Shown here one piece after another: positions 1 through 9,083 of a stretch of DNA of 64,000 nucleotides. Position 1 is the stretch's first letter. Each line of letters opens with the position of its first letter. The notes beneath the pieces are model-generated. The model did no database searches, was not told where the DNA came from, and saw only the letters and a program-made list of their open reading frames with translations. The DNA is from Planctomycetia bacterium (lineage in GTDB: Bacteria > Planctomycetota > GCA-002687715), in the NCBI GenBank assembly GCA_005790545.1, contig SXUL01000086.1, positions 31,177-95,176 of the forward strand, in the 5' to 3' direction. Both the position numbers and the translations under genes were made by a program.

Positions 1-13
1 TCAACCGCGCCGC

Positions 14-1645
14 ATGGATGAAGCCCTGGCGCGGGTCCTGCAACTCGGGCGTACCCTGAAAAGCACTGCTGCTCTCGAGGAACTCCTGCTCGAGGCGGTG
101 GATGGGGTGGTCGCCTACTGCCGGGCAGAGCGTGGCTATCTCATCACGGTGGACGAGCGCGGCCGACTGCACGTGCCCATGGCCCGCACACGTGACCGCG
201 AGAACATCCAGGATGCCTTCGAGGAAATCTCGCGCTCCATCGTGCAACGGGTGGTGGAAACCGGGCGTGGCGTGCGCATCGAGAATGCCGCCGTCGAGGG
301 GGGCTTCGAGCATCGGGAAAGCGTGGTGAATCTTGAACTCCGCAGCGTGCTCTGCGCTCCATTGCTGCGCTCCGAGCAGGTGACCGGCGTCATCTACGTG
401 GATCACCGCGCGCGCGTGGCCCATTTTGATGACACGGATCTCGAATTGCTCGACCTTTTCGCGACCCAGGTCGCCATCGCCCTCGAGAACGCTCATCTCG
501 TGCGCCAGTTCACCCGCGACGAGAAGATCCGCGTCATGGGCAATCTCGCAGGCGGCGTTGCCCACGATTTCAACAACCTGCTCGCCGGCATCATTGGTTG
601 GGCGGAGACCTTGCAGGATCCCGCGCGACGCCACGAGTTGGAACACGGCCTCGAGACCATCCTGAAGGCGGCCCGCGACGGAGCCGCGGCGGTGCGGCGT
701 CTGCAGGATTTCACGCGCGTGCGCCGAGGCAGCGAATTCGAACCCGTGGATCTCGCGGATGCTGTGAAGAGTTGCGTCGAATTCACGCGCGGGCGCTGGG
801 AGGGGGATGCGCTCAGGACCGGACACACCATCCGCCTCGTCACGGATGTGGATCACGGACTCTTTGTGCTGGGCAACCCCACAGAGCTCCGCGAGGTCAT
901 CACGAACCTCGTCTTGAACAGCGTGCACGCCTTGCCGAAGGGCGGGACCATCACGATCGCGGCTCACGCGCAGGGCGACAAGGTGCTCATGTCCGTCGAG
1001 GACGATGGCGTCGGCATGACCGAGGAGGTACGCGAGAGCATCTTCGATCCGTACTTCACCACCAAGGGGCGCGAGGGCTCGGGGCTCGGCATGAGCATCG
1101 TCTACAGCATCATCATGCGCCATCAGGGCACGTTGCGTGTGGACAGTGCGCCCGGCGAAGGAACGCGGATCCATTTCGAACTCCGCAGGACAGAACCCAA
1201 GTCGGCCTCAGCTGCGAAGAAATCGGCGACGGGAGAACTGCCCGTCGGCGGCCGCCTGCTTGTTGTCGACGATGAGCCTTCCATCCTCGAACTTCTGGCC
1301 GGACTCCTTGAACGTGCTGGCTATGAAGTCAGTACCGCGCCGGATGGCGGGGCTGCGTTCCGGCTGCTTGAAGCGAGCACCTTCGATCTCGTGTTGACGG
1401 ATCTCGGCATGGTGCCGCTCACAGGCTTCGATGTAGCGAGGAAAGCCAGACAGACTCATCCCGGCATCAAGGTGGCGATGGTCACTGGCTGGGCCGGCGA
1501 AATGGATGCGGCCGCGGCACAGCGTCAGTGCGTGGATGCGGTGGTGACCAAGCCCTGCAGCCTGCCGCGCGTGCTGGAAGTGGTGAGAGAACTCCTGGCA
1601 CGCGGAGAGGAGCCACCCGCCGGACCCGAGGGTGCCGGCGGGTAG
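14..1645 (+). CDS. Hybrid sensor histidine kinase: GAF, HisKA, HATPase and receiver domain
   Basis: Cytoplasmic signal-transduction kinase that probably senses through a GAF domain and phosphorylates its own receiver or a partner. Residues about 20-160 look like GAF (AERGYLITVDE, APLLRSEQVTGVIYVD). The dimerisation and phosphoacceptor helix holds GGVAHDFNN with His184. The ATPase domain shows the N box around Asn298/Asn302, DDGVGM at 330-335 and the GSGLG loop near 355. A C-terminal receiver (about 412-530) has Asp419/Asp420, phosphoacceptor Asp463, Thr491 and Lys513. No membrane segment is visible. The frame is open to the left window edge with no stop, so the protein may begin upstream (for example with an FHA or PAS module) and the ATG used here is provisional. 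It ends 6 nt from a convergent gene. No partner regulator is adjacent. Confidence 0.92.
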   Translation: MDEALARVLQLGRTLKSTAALEELLLEAVDGVVAYCRAERGYLITVDERGRLHVPMARTRDRENIQDAFEEISRSIVQRVVETGRGVRIENAAVEGGFEHRESVVNLELRSVLCAPLLRSEQVTGVIYVDHRARVAHFDDTDLELLDLFATQVAIALENAHLVRQFTRDEKIRVMGNLAGGVAHDFNNLLAGIIGWAETLQDPARRHELEHGLETILKAARDGAAAVRRLQDFTRVRRGSEFEPVDLADAVKSCVEFTRGRWEGDALRTGHTIRLVTDVDHGLFVLGNPTELREVITNLVLNSVHALPKGGTITIAAHAQGDKVLMSVEDDGVGMTEEVRESIFDPYFTTKGREGSGLGMSIVYSIIMRHQGTLRVDSAPGEGTRIHFELRRTEPKSASAAKKSATGELPVGGRLLVVDDEPSILELLAGLLERAGYEVSTAPDGGAAFRLLEASTFDLVLTDLGMVPLTGFDVARKARQTHPGIKVAMVTGWAGEMDAAAAQRQCVDAVVTKPCSLPRVLEVVRELLARGEEPPAGPEGAGG

Positions 1646-1651
1646 GGCGCC

Positions 1652-2086
1652 TCACTGGATCGAATCTTCGATGATCGGCCCGAAGGGAACCGCAGCGCTG
1701 ACCCGCAGGAGACCCTGTGAGACGGTCATCCCAGACGCGCGAGGAAGAATCCCCGTGAGAGTAGGCAGCGCTGGTGCCACGAACCAGGAGGTCACCCGGT
1801 TCGAGGAACTGGTTCCCGCCGCGACGAGCACCATGGCCGGATCGAGGGGAACGATGAACGTCCCCGCAGTAGTGCTCACCGACGTCAGCCCGGCCTGGGG
1901 CGCGACGAACAGTACGTAATCCACAGGCCCTGGAGCCGGATGGATAAGCGTGAAAGGCAGCACTTCGCCCACGGCTACAGGGCCGCAGGGCACCATGAGT
2001 TTCGAACAAACGGCTTGGGCTACGACCCCGGTCCGCACTGCACCAAGGACGCATCCCAAGACCACAAGGGTCCTGAGACACGACAT
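1652..2086 (-). CDS. Small secreted protein of unknown function
   Basis: A 144-residue exported protein with no recognised enzyme domain. The start at 2086 is chosen because an AAGGAG Shine-Dalgarno lies 6-7 nt upstream and the translated N-terminus is a clear signal peptide (MSCLRTLVVLGCVLG, ending near VVAQA); an upstream in-frame start would add a basic stretch before it. The mature part contains two cysteines near its N-terminus (VCSKLMVPCGP) and otherwise predicted beta-strands. Its C-terminal end (FVAPALPTLTGI and following) resembles the ends or inner segments of the other secreted proteins in this window, suggesting a shared beta-sandwich module. It faces a HEAT-repeat gene across a divergent 198-bp intergenic region. 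The coding call is good; the function is unknown. Confidence 0.7.
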   Translation of the reverse strand: MSCLRTLVVLGCVLGAVRTGVVAQAVCSKLMVPCGPVAVGEVLPFTLIHPAPGPVDYVLFVAPQAGLTSVSTTAGTFIVPLDPAMVLVAAGTSSSNRVTSWFVAPALPTLTGILPRASGMTVSQGLLRVSAAVPFGPIIEDSIQ

Positions 2087-2284
2087 CGACGGCTCCTTCT
2101 TCGCTGCCGCTCGCGCTGACGCGGTCTTCCCGTTCCCTGTCATCCGCGGAGCCGTGTCAACGAGTCCACGAGCGACAGGTTCCTCACTGTAAGCTTTTGA
2201 AACGCGCTGTCCATGATTTTTTGGAACGACTTGACCAAACGTATTTTGTTATGGGCCGCCGTGCTCTCGTTTCACACAAAAAAC

Positions 2285-3826
2285 ATGAAAAGGCGTGTGT
2301 CGCTTGTGCTTCTGGCAGTGATCGGCTCCTCGGCCGGGGGGCAGGTGCGCCAGATTCCGGCACGAGTGCCCCTCGAAACAGTGGTGCACAGAGCCGAAAC
2401 CGAGACCCTCGCGACACTGTTGCGGCTGCTCCAGCATGGGTCGGGTGCCGATCGAGCGCGGACGCGTTGCGATCTCCTACGCGTGCTCCCTTCCGTGCGC
2501 GAGCACGTGGAACTGGAATTGGCCCACGCCAATCAGTTTCTTCAGACGGAACTCATCCTCGTGCATATGGCCGAGGGGCAGGCCCCCGATGTGTTGCGAA
2601 AACTGGCCAGTGGGTCGTTGCGCGGAGAGCGCGGCTTGGCCGCCTTGGCGTTGGCGATCGGTGGCCGGGGGGAGGACTTCACGCACATTCTCTCCGCGAC
2701 TCGCTCCGCGCAGTCCGAGGACAAGAGGAAGGCCATGTTGGCGCTTGGACGACTCGGAGGAGAGGCTGCCGAGAGCGTACTGATCCAACAACTCTCGAGT
2801 GGCACGGAACTGGATCGGCTGACGGCGCTGCTCGGCCTCGCCCTCGCCAGGGCCGCGCCGCCGCCACAGCAACTTCTGGACCTGTATGCATCGCGTGAAG
2901 ACCGCGTGCGGCGCGCGGTGCTTCTGGTCGCCGGCAACGCGCGCCAAGGCTCAGGGCGCGCCTTGCTCTTGCGCGGTCTTGAGGACGAGGATGCCGTCTC
3001 CCGGCGCATCGCGTTGGAAGGACTCGCCCTTGCGACTTTGAGCGCAACGGAACTCGAGCAAGTGGCGAAGCACTGGAAGCGCCTTCCTGAGGGTGCCGAC
3101 CTCGAACGCGCGCGGCTCTTGCTCGCGCTTGTGGCCAACGGCTGGCAAGAGGACACGCGCGTGCGCGCCGCTGCCGAACGTGCGGCGGACATCCGCCTGC
3201 GCGTGGTTGCTGCTGCTGCGGCGCTGTGGCAACCGCGTTGTCTTGAGCTCAGTCGCACGTTGCTCGCCGATCAAGAAGCCTCAGTGCGCACTGCAGCTCT
3301 GGTGAGCCTCGCGCATGCCGGCGCAGCCGATGAAACGCTTCTGCTGCACGCGCGAGACCAGTCCGAACTCGTTCGCCGCGCTGCGCTCTTCGCCCATGTC
3401 TGGAGGAGCCCTCATGATCCGCAACCCGGACTCGCGAAGGTTGATGCTTCGCCGCATGCGGACGTGCGCCAGTTGGCGCGGGAGCTGGCTCTGGAATGGG
3501 AACGTGATCCCGAGGCCGCACGACGTGTGGCCGCGGCGAGGCTGCAGACCTTGCTGGATGACACAGGCGCGGCGGTCTCATGGAACCTGCGCATGAGTCT
3601 CGAAGATCAACTGCACGAAGTGCTCGATCTGAAAAACGCGTTGCCGCGTGGTGGTGGCGGGGCGGCGCCCGGCGGTGGGGGTGCGGCCGGGCGGGCACTG
3701 GGTGCGGCGGCATCCCGTGTGAGCGTTGCGGATGAGGATCTGAAGCGGCATCTCGATGTCTGGCCGCTCGCCGCTGTGCGCGAACGATGGGAACTCGCAG
3801 CGGACGCACGCAGAAGCGCACGCTGA
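2285..3826 (+). CDS. Secreted HEAT-repeat protein
   Basis: A 513-residue protein built almost wholly of alpha-helical HEAT/Armadillo-like repeats (recurring patterns such as RRAVLLVAGNARQ, RRIALEGLALATL, VRTAALVSLAHAG), which normally form a protein-binding solenoid. The start at 2285 gives a short signal peptide (MKRRVSLVLLAVIGSSAGG); an in-frame ATG at 2213 would add 24 residues before it and is less likely. Near residue 455 a Gly/Ala-rich linker (PRGGGGGAAPGGGG) separates the solenoid from a short C-terminal tail. It lies just upstream of the cytochrome/DUF1553 gene in the same direction with 133 nt between, and may be a periplasmic scaffold for that system, but this is inference from position only. 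Confidence 0.78.
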   Translation: MKRRVSLVLLAVIGSSAGGQVRQIPARVPLETVVHRAETETLATLLRLLQHGSGADRARTRCDLLRVLPSVREHVELELAHANQFLQTELILVHMAEGQAPDVLRKLASGSLRGERGLAALALAIGGRGEDFTHILSATRSAQSEDKRKAMLALGRLGGEAAESVLIQQLSSGTELDRLTALLGLALARAAPPPQQLLDLYASREDRVRRAVLLVAGNARQGSGRALLLRGLEDEDAVSRRIALEGLALATLSATELEQVAKHWKRLPEGADLERARLLLALVANGWQEDTRVRAAAERAADIRLRVVAAAAALWQPRCLELSRTLLADQEASVRTAALVSLAHAGAADETLLLHARDQSELVRRAALFAHVWRSPHDPQPGLAKVDASPHADVRQLARELALEWERDPEAARRVAAARLQTLLDDTGAAVSWNLRMSLEDQLHEVLDLKNALPRGGGGAAPGGGGAAGRALGAAASRVSVADEDLKRHLDVWPLAAVRERWELAADARRSAR

Positions 3827-3959
3827 ATGGTCGCGAGGTGGCCGCCGGTCAGCGGGCTGTGAACGAGGCGGCAGCGCTCTCTGCGGTCATTTTCGCGCGG
3901 CATTGACTGTGCACGCGTGGCTGGACATGCGGTGTAGGATCGGCATTGGACGGCACCGC

Positions 3960-6900
3960 ATGACACCGCGCTACAGCTCCGGTCTTCTCGCAATCGGAAC
4001 GCTCATTCTTGTCGCTCTGGTTCCCCCTGCGGGGATTGATGCTGGAGGGGATGACGAGCCGGTGCGCTTCGGCCGGGACATCCGGCCCATTCTGTCCGAG
4101 CGCTGTTTCCTCTGTCACGGACCCGATCCCTCGTCGCGCGAAGCCGAACTCCGCCTCGATCTCCGCGCAGAGGCGCTGCAGGAGCGGGATGGCATCCGGC
4201 CGATCGTGCCGGGCAATCCGGAGGCGAGCGAAATCCTGCGGCGCATGCGTGCGCACGGCACGGAGGACGTCATGCCTCCGCCCTCTGCCAAGAAGCCCGC
4301 ACTCAGCGAGCGCGAGGTCGCGTTGTTCGAGCGCTGGATCCGGGAAGGCGCGACATACGAGCCCCACTGGTCGTTCACGGCGCCGAAGCGACCTGCTGTT
4401 CCAGACGCGAGTGCTTCTTCATGGCCACGCAATGCCGTGGACCACTTCGTGCTCGTGGAACTCGAACAGCGCGGGCTCGATCCAGCTCCGGAAGCGGACA
4501 AGGCAACACTGCTGCGGAGGGTGTTTCTCGACCTCACGGGGCTGCCTCCGGAACCGGAGGATCTGGATGCCTTCGTCGCGGACGCTGATCCGGAAGCGTA
4601 CGCGCGCTGGGTGCACCGGCTGATGCATGAGGAGCCTTGGCGTTCGCGTCACGCGGAACGCATGGCAACGCCCTGGCTCGATGCGGCGCGTTACGGCGAC
4701 ACCAACGGCATTCATATGGACGCCGGGCGGCAGATGTGGGCTTGGCGCGACTGGGTGCTGTCCGCGTTCCGCGACGGCCTGCCTTTCGACCGCTTCGTGC
4801 GTGATCAACTCGCTGGCGACCTCATTCCCGGGGCCACGCGTGAGCAACTCATCGCCAGCGGGTTTCATCGCAATCACGTGATCACCGACGAGGGCGGTGC
4901 CATCGACGAGGAGTATCGCGTTGAGTATGCCGTGGATCGGGTGAACACCACCGGCACGGTGTTTCTCGGTCTCACGCTCGGCTGCGCGCGCTGTCACGAA
5001 CACAAGTTCGATCCGGTGAGTCAGGAGGAGTACTACCGGCTTTTCGCCTTCTTCAATTCCAACGACGAGAAGGGGCTCTACTCGCAGGAACCGAATGCCA
5101 ACCGTGCCTTCGAGCCGTCCATGCGCGTTCCCACGCAGGACGAGTCTGTGGAGCTTGAGCGCCTGCGCAGCGCGGTAGCGGACAAGAAGACGGCCATCGA
5201 GACGCGCTCGCCGGAGGATGCGGCAGCGTTCGCCACGTTCCTCACCGCGGTTCCGGCTGGAGCTGGTGCCCGCTGGAATCCGCTGCCGGCCCAGAGCGCT
5301 GCTTCGACGGATGGAGCCACATTGGCGTGTCTTGAGGATGGTTCGGTGCGCGCGACCGGTGTGAACCCGGTGCGTGACACGCACCAACTCGTCCTCCGGA
5401 CCGCAGAGACCAGGCAACGCCTGTTGCTCCTTGAGGCACTCGCCGATGCCGAGGGGAAGGGGCGCGTCGGTCGTGCGCAGAATGGCAATGCCGTGCTCAC
5501 CGGCATCAAGGCCATGGCCGTGTCGGAGCGCGAGCCGGCCCTGCGCATGGCGGTCGAGTTCATCTGGGCCTCTGCGGACAACGAACAGCAGAACGGTGAC
5601 TTCGATGTCGTGAACGTTCTCGGCAACGACCTGGGCGAGGGTTGGGCCGTGGATGCTCATCGTGCCGCGGGCGGCCGGGCCGCGCTGTTTCTCAGCCGAG
5701 AGCCTTTCGGATTCGAAGGCGGCACAAGGCTCGAACTCACCTTGGAGTATCGCTCACAGCACGCGCACCACGCGTTCGGGCATGTGCGCTTCGCGACTTC
5801 GGGCGTCTTGGACGCAGCCCTCGACAAACTGCCAGTGGCGGATTCCCGCTGGCTCGGCACCTGGCCCTACAAGGCGAGCTCGCGTTATGCGGGCTACGAC
5901 GAGGTCTTCGGCCCGGAACGGGACAAGACCATCGATCCCGCGAAAAAATATGCACCGGACAACTATTCCTGGGTTTACGTGGAGGGGCTCGCTGATGGCC
6001 GCAGGAATACGAATCTTCCGCAGGGCGAAGTGGTGTCATTCGCCGGCAAGCGGCTGTACGTCCCGTCACGACGCACGCTGAAGGCCGGCTTCAGCAGCGA
6101 TGACGGCATCCAGGTGTTCCTCGATGGCGAGCGCATCTTCGAGCGGCGCGTGGATCGCGGAGTGGGTGTTGATGATGACACGCTGGAATGCGTTCTCGAG
6201 CCGGGCGTGCATGCGCTGGTTCTGAAGATCGTCAACACCGGCGGTGTCGGCGGGTTCCAGTGGCGCGGGCGTGATGCCGAGGGCACATTGCAAGGCGCTC
6301 TCGCGAGCGCTTTGCTGCCGGCAGAGGTGCGTGCACGCTGCGTGGCGAGGCTCGACGAGCGCTTGTTTGAAGACTGGCGCAATGAGGCGTCCCCCGAGCA
6401 CAGGACACGACGCCGGGAGTTCATCGCTCTCGAAGCAGAATTGAAGCTGCTCGAAGAGCGTGTGCCAGAGACCATGGTCATGCGCGAGCTGGCAGAGCCG
6501 CGTCAGGCCTACGTACTCATGCGCGGGCAGTACGACCAACCTGCCAAGGACCGCCCCGTCACGCGCGGTGTACCCGCGGCGTTGGGCTCGCTTCCACAGG
6601 CGGCGCCGCAGAACCGCCTCGGCCTCGCCGAATGGCTGGTGAGTCCGGCGAACCCGTTGCTCGCGCGTGTCACCGTCAATCGATACTTCGAGATGGTCTT
6701 CGGTACGGGGCTCGTCGAGACGAGCGAGGACTTCGGACTGCAAGGTGCGTGGCCGAGTCACCCGGAACTTCTCGATTGGCTGGCGGTGGAGTTCCGCGAG
6801 AGTGGTTGGAATACGAAGCACATGCTCGAGTTGCTCGTGACTTCAGCCACCTATCGCCAGTCTTCCCGCCTGAGACCTGAGGCTGCTGAGAAGGACCCGG

Positions 6901-7565
6901 GGCGCCGCTGGCTTTCGAGCTATCCCCGTCGGCGTCTTGGCGCAGAGGAGATCCGCGATCAAGCCTTGCACCTCGCGGGGTTGCTCGTGGAGAAATTCGG
7001 CGGACCGTCGGTGAAGCCTTACCAACCCGAAGGGCTCTGGCAGGAAGTCGCCATGCTCCAATCGAACACGCGTGTCTACGAACAGGGAGAGGGAGAGGCC
7101 CTGCATCGACGCAGTCTCTACACTTACTGGAAGCGCGCTTGTCCACCGCCTTCGTTGCTGACGCTGGATGCTCCGACGCGGGAAGCCTGCGTGGTGCGGC
7201 GCAGCACCACCAACACGCCTTTGCAGGCGCTTGTGCTCATGAACGATGTGCAGTTCGTGGAGGCAGCGAGAAAACTCGCGGAGCGCACGCTTGCGAGAAC
7301 CGGCACGGCAGGGGATCGCGAGATCCTCGCGAGCCTCTTCCGACGGGTCACGGGACGCGCCGCGGAGCGCGGCGAATTGAACCGGCTGGAGTCTGCTCTT
7401 GAAGCAGCGCTTGAGCGCTACACAGCGGATGCCAGCGCTGCGGCTGCACTCCTCAGTGTGGGCGCATCCATGCGTGACGCGACGCTTCCTGCTCCGCGTC
7501 TCGCTGCGCTGACGCTGCTGGCAAGCACGCTGCTGGTCCTTGATGAAGTGATCTCCCGGAGGTGA
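3960..7565 (+). CDS. Planctomycete-type cytochrome with DUF1549 (PSCyt2), PA14-like and DUF1553 (PSD1) domains
   Basis: Large exported protein (1201 residues) of the planctomycete PSCyt1/PSCyt2/PSD1 group. The start at 3960 gives a signal peptide (TLILVALVPPAGIDA). It is followed by a PSCyt1-like haem motif CFLCH (Cys49, Cys52, His53) in RPILSERCFLCHGPD. DUF1549 begins near residue 155 (DHFVLVELEQRGLDP) and contains a second CxxCH at 342-346 (CARCHEHKFDP). A PA14-like segment lies around 640-770 (SSDDGIQVFLDGERI), and DUF1553 fills about 868-1180 (NPLLARVTVNRYFEMVFGTG). Members are usually paired with DUF1501 proteins, as here: the next gene begins 3 nt after this stop. The family is often linked to polysaccharide use in planctomycetes, but the biochemical activity is not established. 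Haem attachment is inferred from the motif. Confidence 0.93.
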   Translation: MTPRYSSGLLAIGTLILVALVPPAGIDAGGDDEPVRFGRDIRPILSERCFLCHGPDPSSREAELRLDLRAEALQERDGIRPIVPGNPEASEILRRMRAHGTEDVMPPPSAKKPALSEREVALFERWIREGATYEPHWSFTAPKRPAVPDASASSWPRNAVDHFVLVELEQRGLDPAPEADKATLLRRVFLDLTGLPPEPEDLDAFVADADPEAYARWVHRLMHEEPWRSRHAERMATPWLDAARYGDTNGIHMDAGRQMWAWRDWVLSAFRDGLPFDRFVRDQLAGDLIPGATREQLIASGFHRNHVITDEGGAIDEEYRVEYAVDRVNTTGTVFLGLTLGCARCHEHKFDPVSQEEYYRLFAFFNSNDEKGLYSQEPNANRAFEPSMRVPTQDESVELERLRSAVADKKTAIETRSPEDAAAFATFLTAVPAGAGARWNPLPAQSAASTDGATLACLEDGSVRATGVNPVRDTHQLVLRTAETRQRLLLLEALADAEGKGRVGRAQNGNAVLTGIKAMAVSEREPALRMAVEFIWASADNEQQNGDFDVVNVLGNDLGEGWAVDAHRAAGGRAALFLSREPFGFEGGTRLELTLEYRSQHAHHAFGHVRFATSGVLDAALDKLPVADSRWLGTWPYKASSRYAGYDEVFGPERDKTIDPAKKYAPDNYSWVYVEGLADGRRNTNLPQGEVVSFAGKRLYVPSRRTLKAGFSSDDGIQVFLDGERIFERRVDRGVGVDDDTLECVLEPGVHALVLKIVNTGGVGGFQWRGRDAEGTLQGALASALLPAEVRARCVARLDERLFEDWRNEASPEHRTRRREFIALEAELKLLEERVPETMVMRELAEPRQAYVLMRGQYDQPAKDRPVTRGVPAALGSLPQAAPQNRLGLAEWLVSPANPLLARVTVNRYFEMVFGTGLVETSEDFGLQGAWPSHPELLDWLAVEFRESGWNTKHMLELLVTSATYRQSSRLRPEAAEKDPGRRWLSSYPRRRLGAEEIRDQALHLAGLLVEKFGGPSVKPYQPEGLWQEVAMLQSNTRVYEQGEGEALHRRSLYTYWKRACPPPSLLTLDAPTREACVVRRSTTNTPLQALVLMNDVQFVEAARKLAERTLARTGTAGDREILASLFRRVTGRAAERGELNRLESALEAALERYTADASAAAALLSVGASMRDATLPAPRLAALTLLASTLLVLDEVISRR

Positions 7566-7568
7566 GGC

Positions 7569-9050
7569 ATGGCTGAACAACCGACCGATGATCTTCTGCG
7601 TGCGCGTCTCCTGCTCACTCGGCGTCGCTTTTTCGCGGCCGGTGCGACGGGCCTCGGTGCGGGCCTTTCCGCACTCGCGTTGTCGCAGTTGCTCGGATGC
7701 GCTCATGAGGAGAAGGCGCCCCTTGCCGGCGGCCCCGTCGCGCTGGGTCCGCACTTTCCACCGCGCGCGAAGCGCGTCATCTACATGCACATGGAGGGCG
7801 GCCCCAGTCAGTTGGATCTCTTCGATCACAAGCCGGGCTTGAAGGCTCAATTCAACAAAGACTTGCCTGATTCCGTGCGCATGGGCCAGCGCCTGACCGG
7901 CATGACCAGCGGTCAGAAGCGTTTCCCCTCGGCACCCTCCATCTTCAAGTTCTCGCGGCATGACAACGGCGGCGACGGGTTGTGGCTGAGCGAGCTGCTG
8001 CCCGAAACCGCCAAGATCGCGCCGGAGATGCTGCTCATCCGGTCCATGCACACGGAAGCCATCAACCACGAGCCGGCCATCACCTTCATGCAGACCGGTA
8101 CGCAGCAGCCAGGTCGCCCGTCCTTCGGAGCGTGGACCTCCTACGGTCTCGGGAGTGCCAACAAGGATCTGCCGACGTTTGTGGTGCTGATCAGCCAGGG
8201 GCTCGGCAACATGCAAGCGTTGGCAGCGCGCTTCTGGGGCTCGGCTTTTCTGCCCAGCGAGCACCAGGGCTGCAAGCTCCGTTCGGGCGCGGACCCCGTG
8301 CTGCATCTTTCCGACCCCGCAGGTGTCGCGCGCGCCGATCGACGCCGCATGCTCGACATGCTCCTCGATCTCAACGAACGCGAGTACGAACGGAGCCTCG
8401 ATCCGGAGGTGCGGACGCGCATCGCGCAGTTCGAGATGGCGTACCGCATGCAGATGTCCGTTCCGGAACTCACGGACTTCAAGGACGAAAGCGAGGAGAC
8501 GCTCGCACTCTATGGGCCGGATGTGAGAAAGCCGGGCACCTTCGCCGCGAACTGCCTGCTCGCACGGCGCCTGGCTGAGCGCGGCGTGCGTTTCATCCAG
8601 CTCTACATGCGCGGTTGGGACCAGCACAACAACTTGCCGAAGGAGATGCAGGCCCAGTGCGGGGCGGTGGACCGCGCCCAGTCGGCGCTGGTTCAGGATC
8701 TGAGGCGCCGCGGGTTGCTGGACGACACGTTGGTCCTCTGGGGCGGGGAATTCGGGCGCACAGTCTACTCGCAGGGCGAACTTTCGGACACGAACTACGG
8801 CCGCGACCACCACCCGCGTTGTTTCAGCATGTGGCTGGCCGGGGGCGGCGTGCGGCGTGGCCATGTGCACGGGGCCACCGATGACTTCTCCTACAACATC
8901 GCCGAGAGTCCGGTCTCGGTCCATGATCTGCATGCCACGCTGCAGCATCTGCTCGGGTTCGATCATCAGCGGCTCGGCTACCGCTACCTCGGGCGCGACA
9001 TGCGCCTGACGGACGTGTTCGGGGAAGTGCGCCGCGAACTGATTGCCTGA
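7569..9050 (+). CDS. DUF1501 family protein with Tat signal
   Basis: A 493-residue exported protein of the DUF1501 family (alkaline-phosphatase/sulfatase-like fold). The N-terminus has a twin-arginine-like signal (TRRRFFAAGATG) followed by a hydrophobic stretch and a lipobox-like SQLLGC, so it may be exported folded and lipidated. The family pattern is seen in VIYMHMEGGPSQLDLFDHKP, the LLIRSMHTEAINHEPA segment and LVLWGGEFGRT. The start is fixed by GGAGGTGA immediately upstream, overlapping the end of the cytochrome/DUF1553 gene, so the two are translationally coupled. DUF1501 proteins accompany DUF1549/DUF1553 proteins across Planctomycetota; the shared substrate is unknown. The typical sulfatase active-site cysteine or serine motif is not obvious, so catalysis should not be assumed. 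Confidence 0.93.
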   Translation: MAEQPTDDLLRARLLLTRRRFFAAGATGLGAGLSALALSQLLGCAHEEKAPLAGGPVALGPHFPPRAKRVIYMHMEGGPSQLDLFDHKPGLKAQFNKDLPDSVRMGQRLTGMTSGQKRFPSAPSIFKFSRHDNGGDGLWLSELLPETAKIAPEMLLIRSMHTEAINHEPAITFMQTGTQQPGRPSFGAWTSYGLGSANKDLPTFVVLISQGLGNMQALAARFWGSAFLPSEHQGCKLRSGADPVLHLSDPAGVARADRRRMLDMLLDLNEREYERSLDPEVRTRIAQFEMAYRMQMSVPELTDFKDESEETLALYGPDVRKPGTFAANCLLARRLAERGVRFIQLYMRGWDQHNNLPKEMQAQCGAVDRAQSALVQDLRRRGLLDDTLVLWGGEFGRTVYSQGELSDTNYGRDHHPRCFSMWLAGGGVRRGHVHGATDDFSYNIAESPVSVHDLHATLQHLLGFDHQRLGYRYLGRDMRLTDVFGEVRRELIA

Positions 9051-9070
9051 GGCAACCCGCGCGGCGCAAG

Positions 9071-9076
9071 TAAGAT
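9071..9076 (+). promoter_or_regulatory. -10-like TAAGAT, 7 nt before the permease start
   Basis: TAAGAT lies 7 nt upstream of the ATG at 9084, in the 33-nt gap after the DUF1501 gene. No Shine-Dalgarno is visible. Spacing fits a leaderless transcript. No convincing -35 box is seen. Confidence 0.35.
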
Positions 9077-9083
9077 CCCGGCC

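Noticed and set aside
2213..2284. AT-rich stretch with TTGACC and TATTTT before the HEAT-repeat gene
   Set aside because: The boxes are only a few nt apart, so they do not form a standard promoter.
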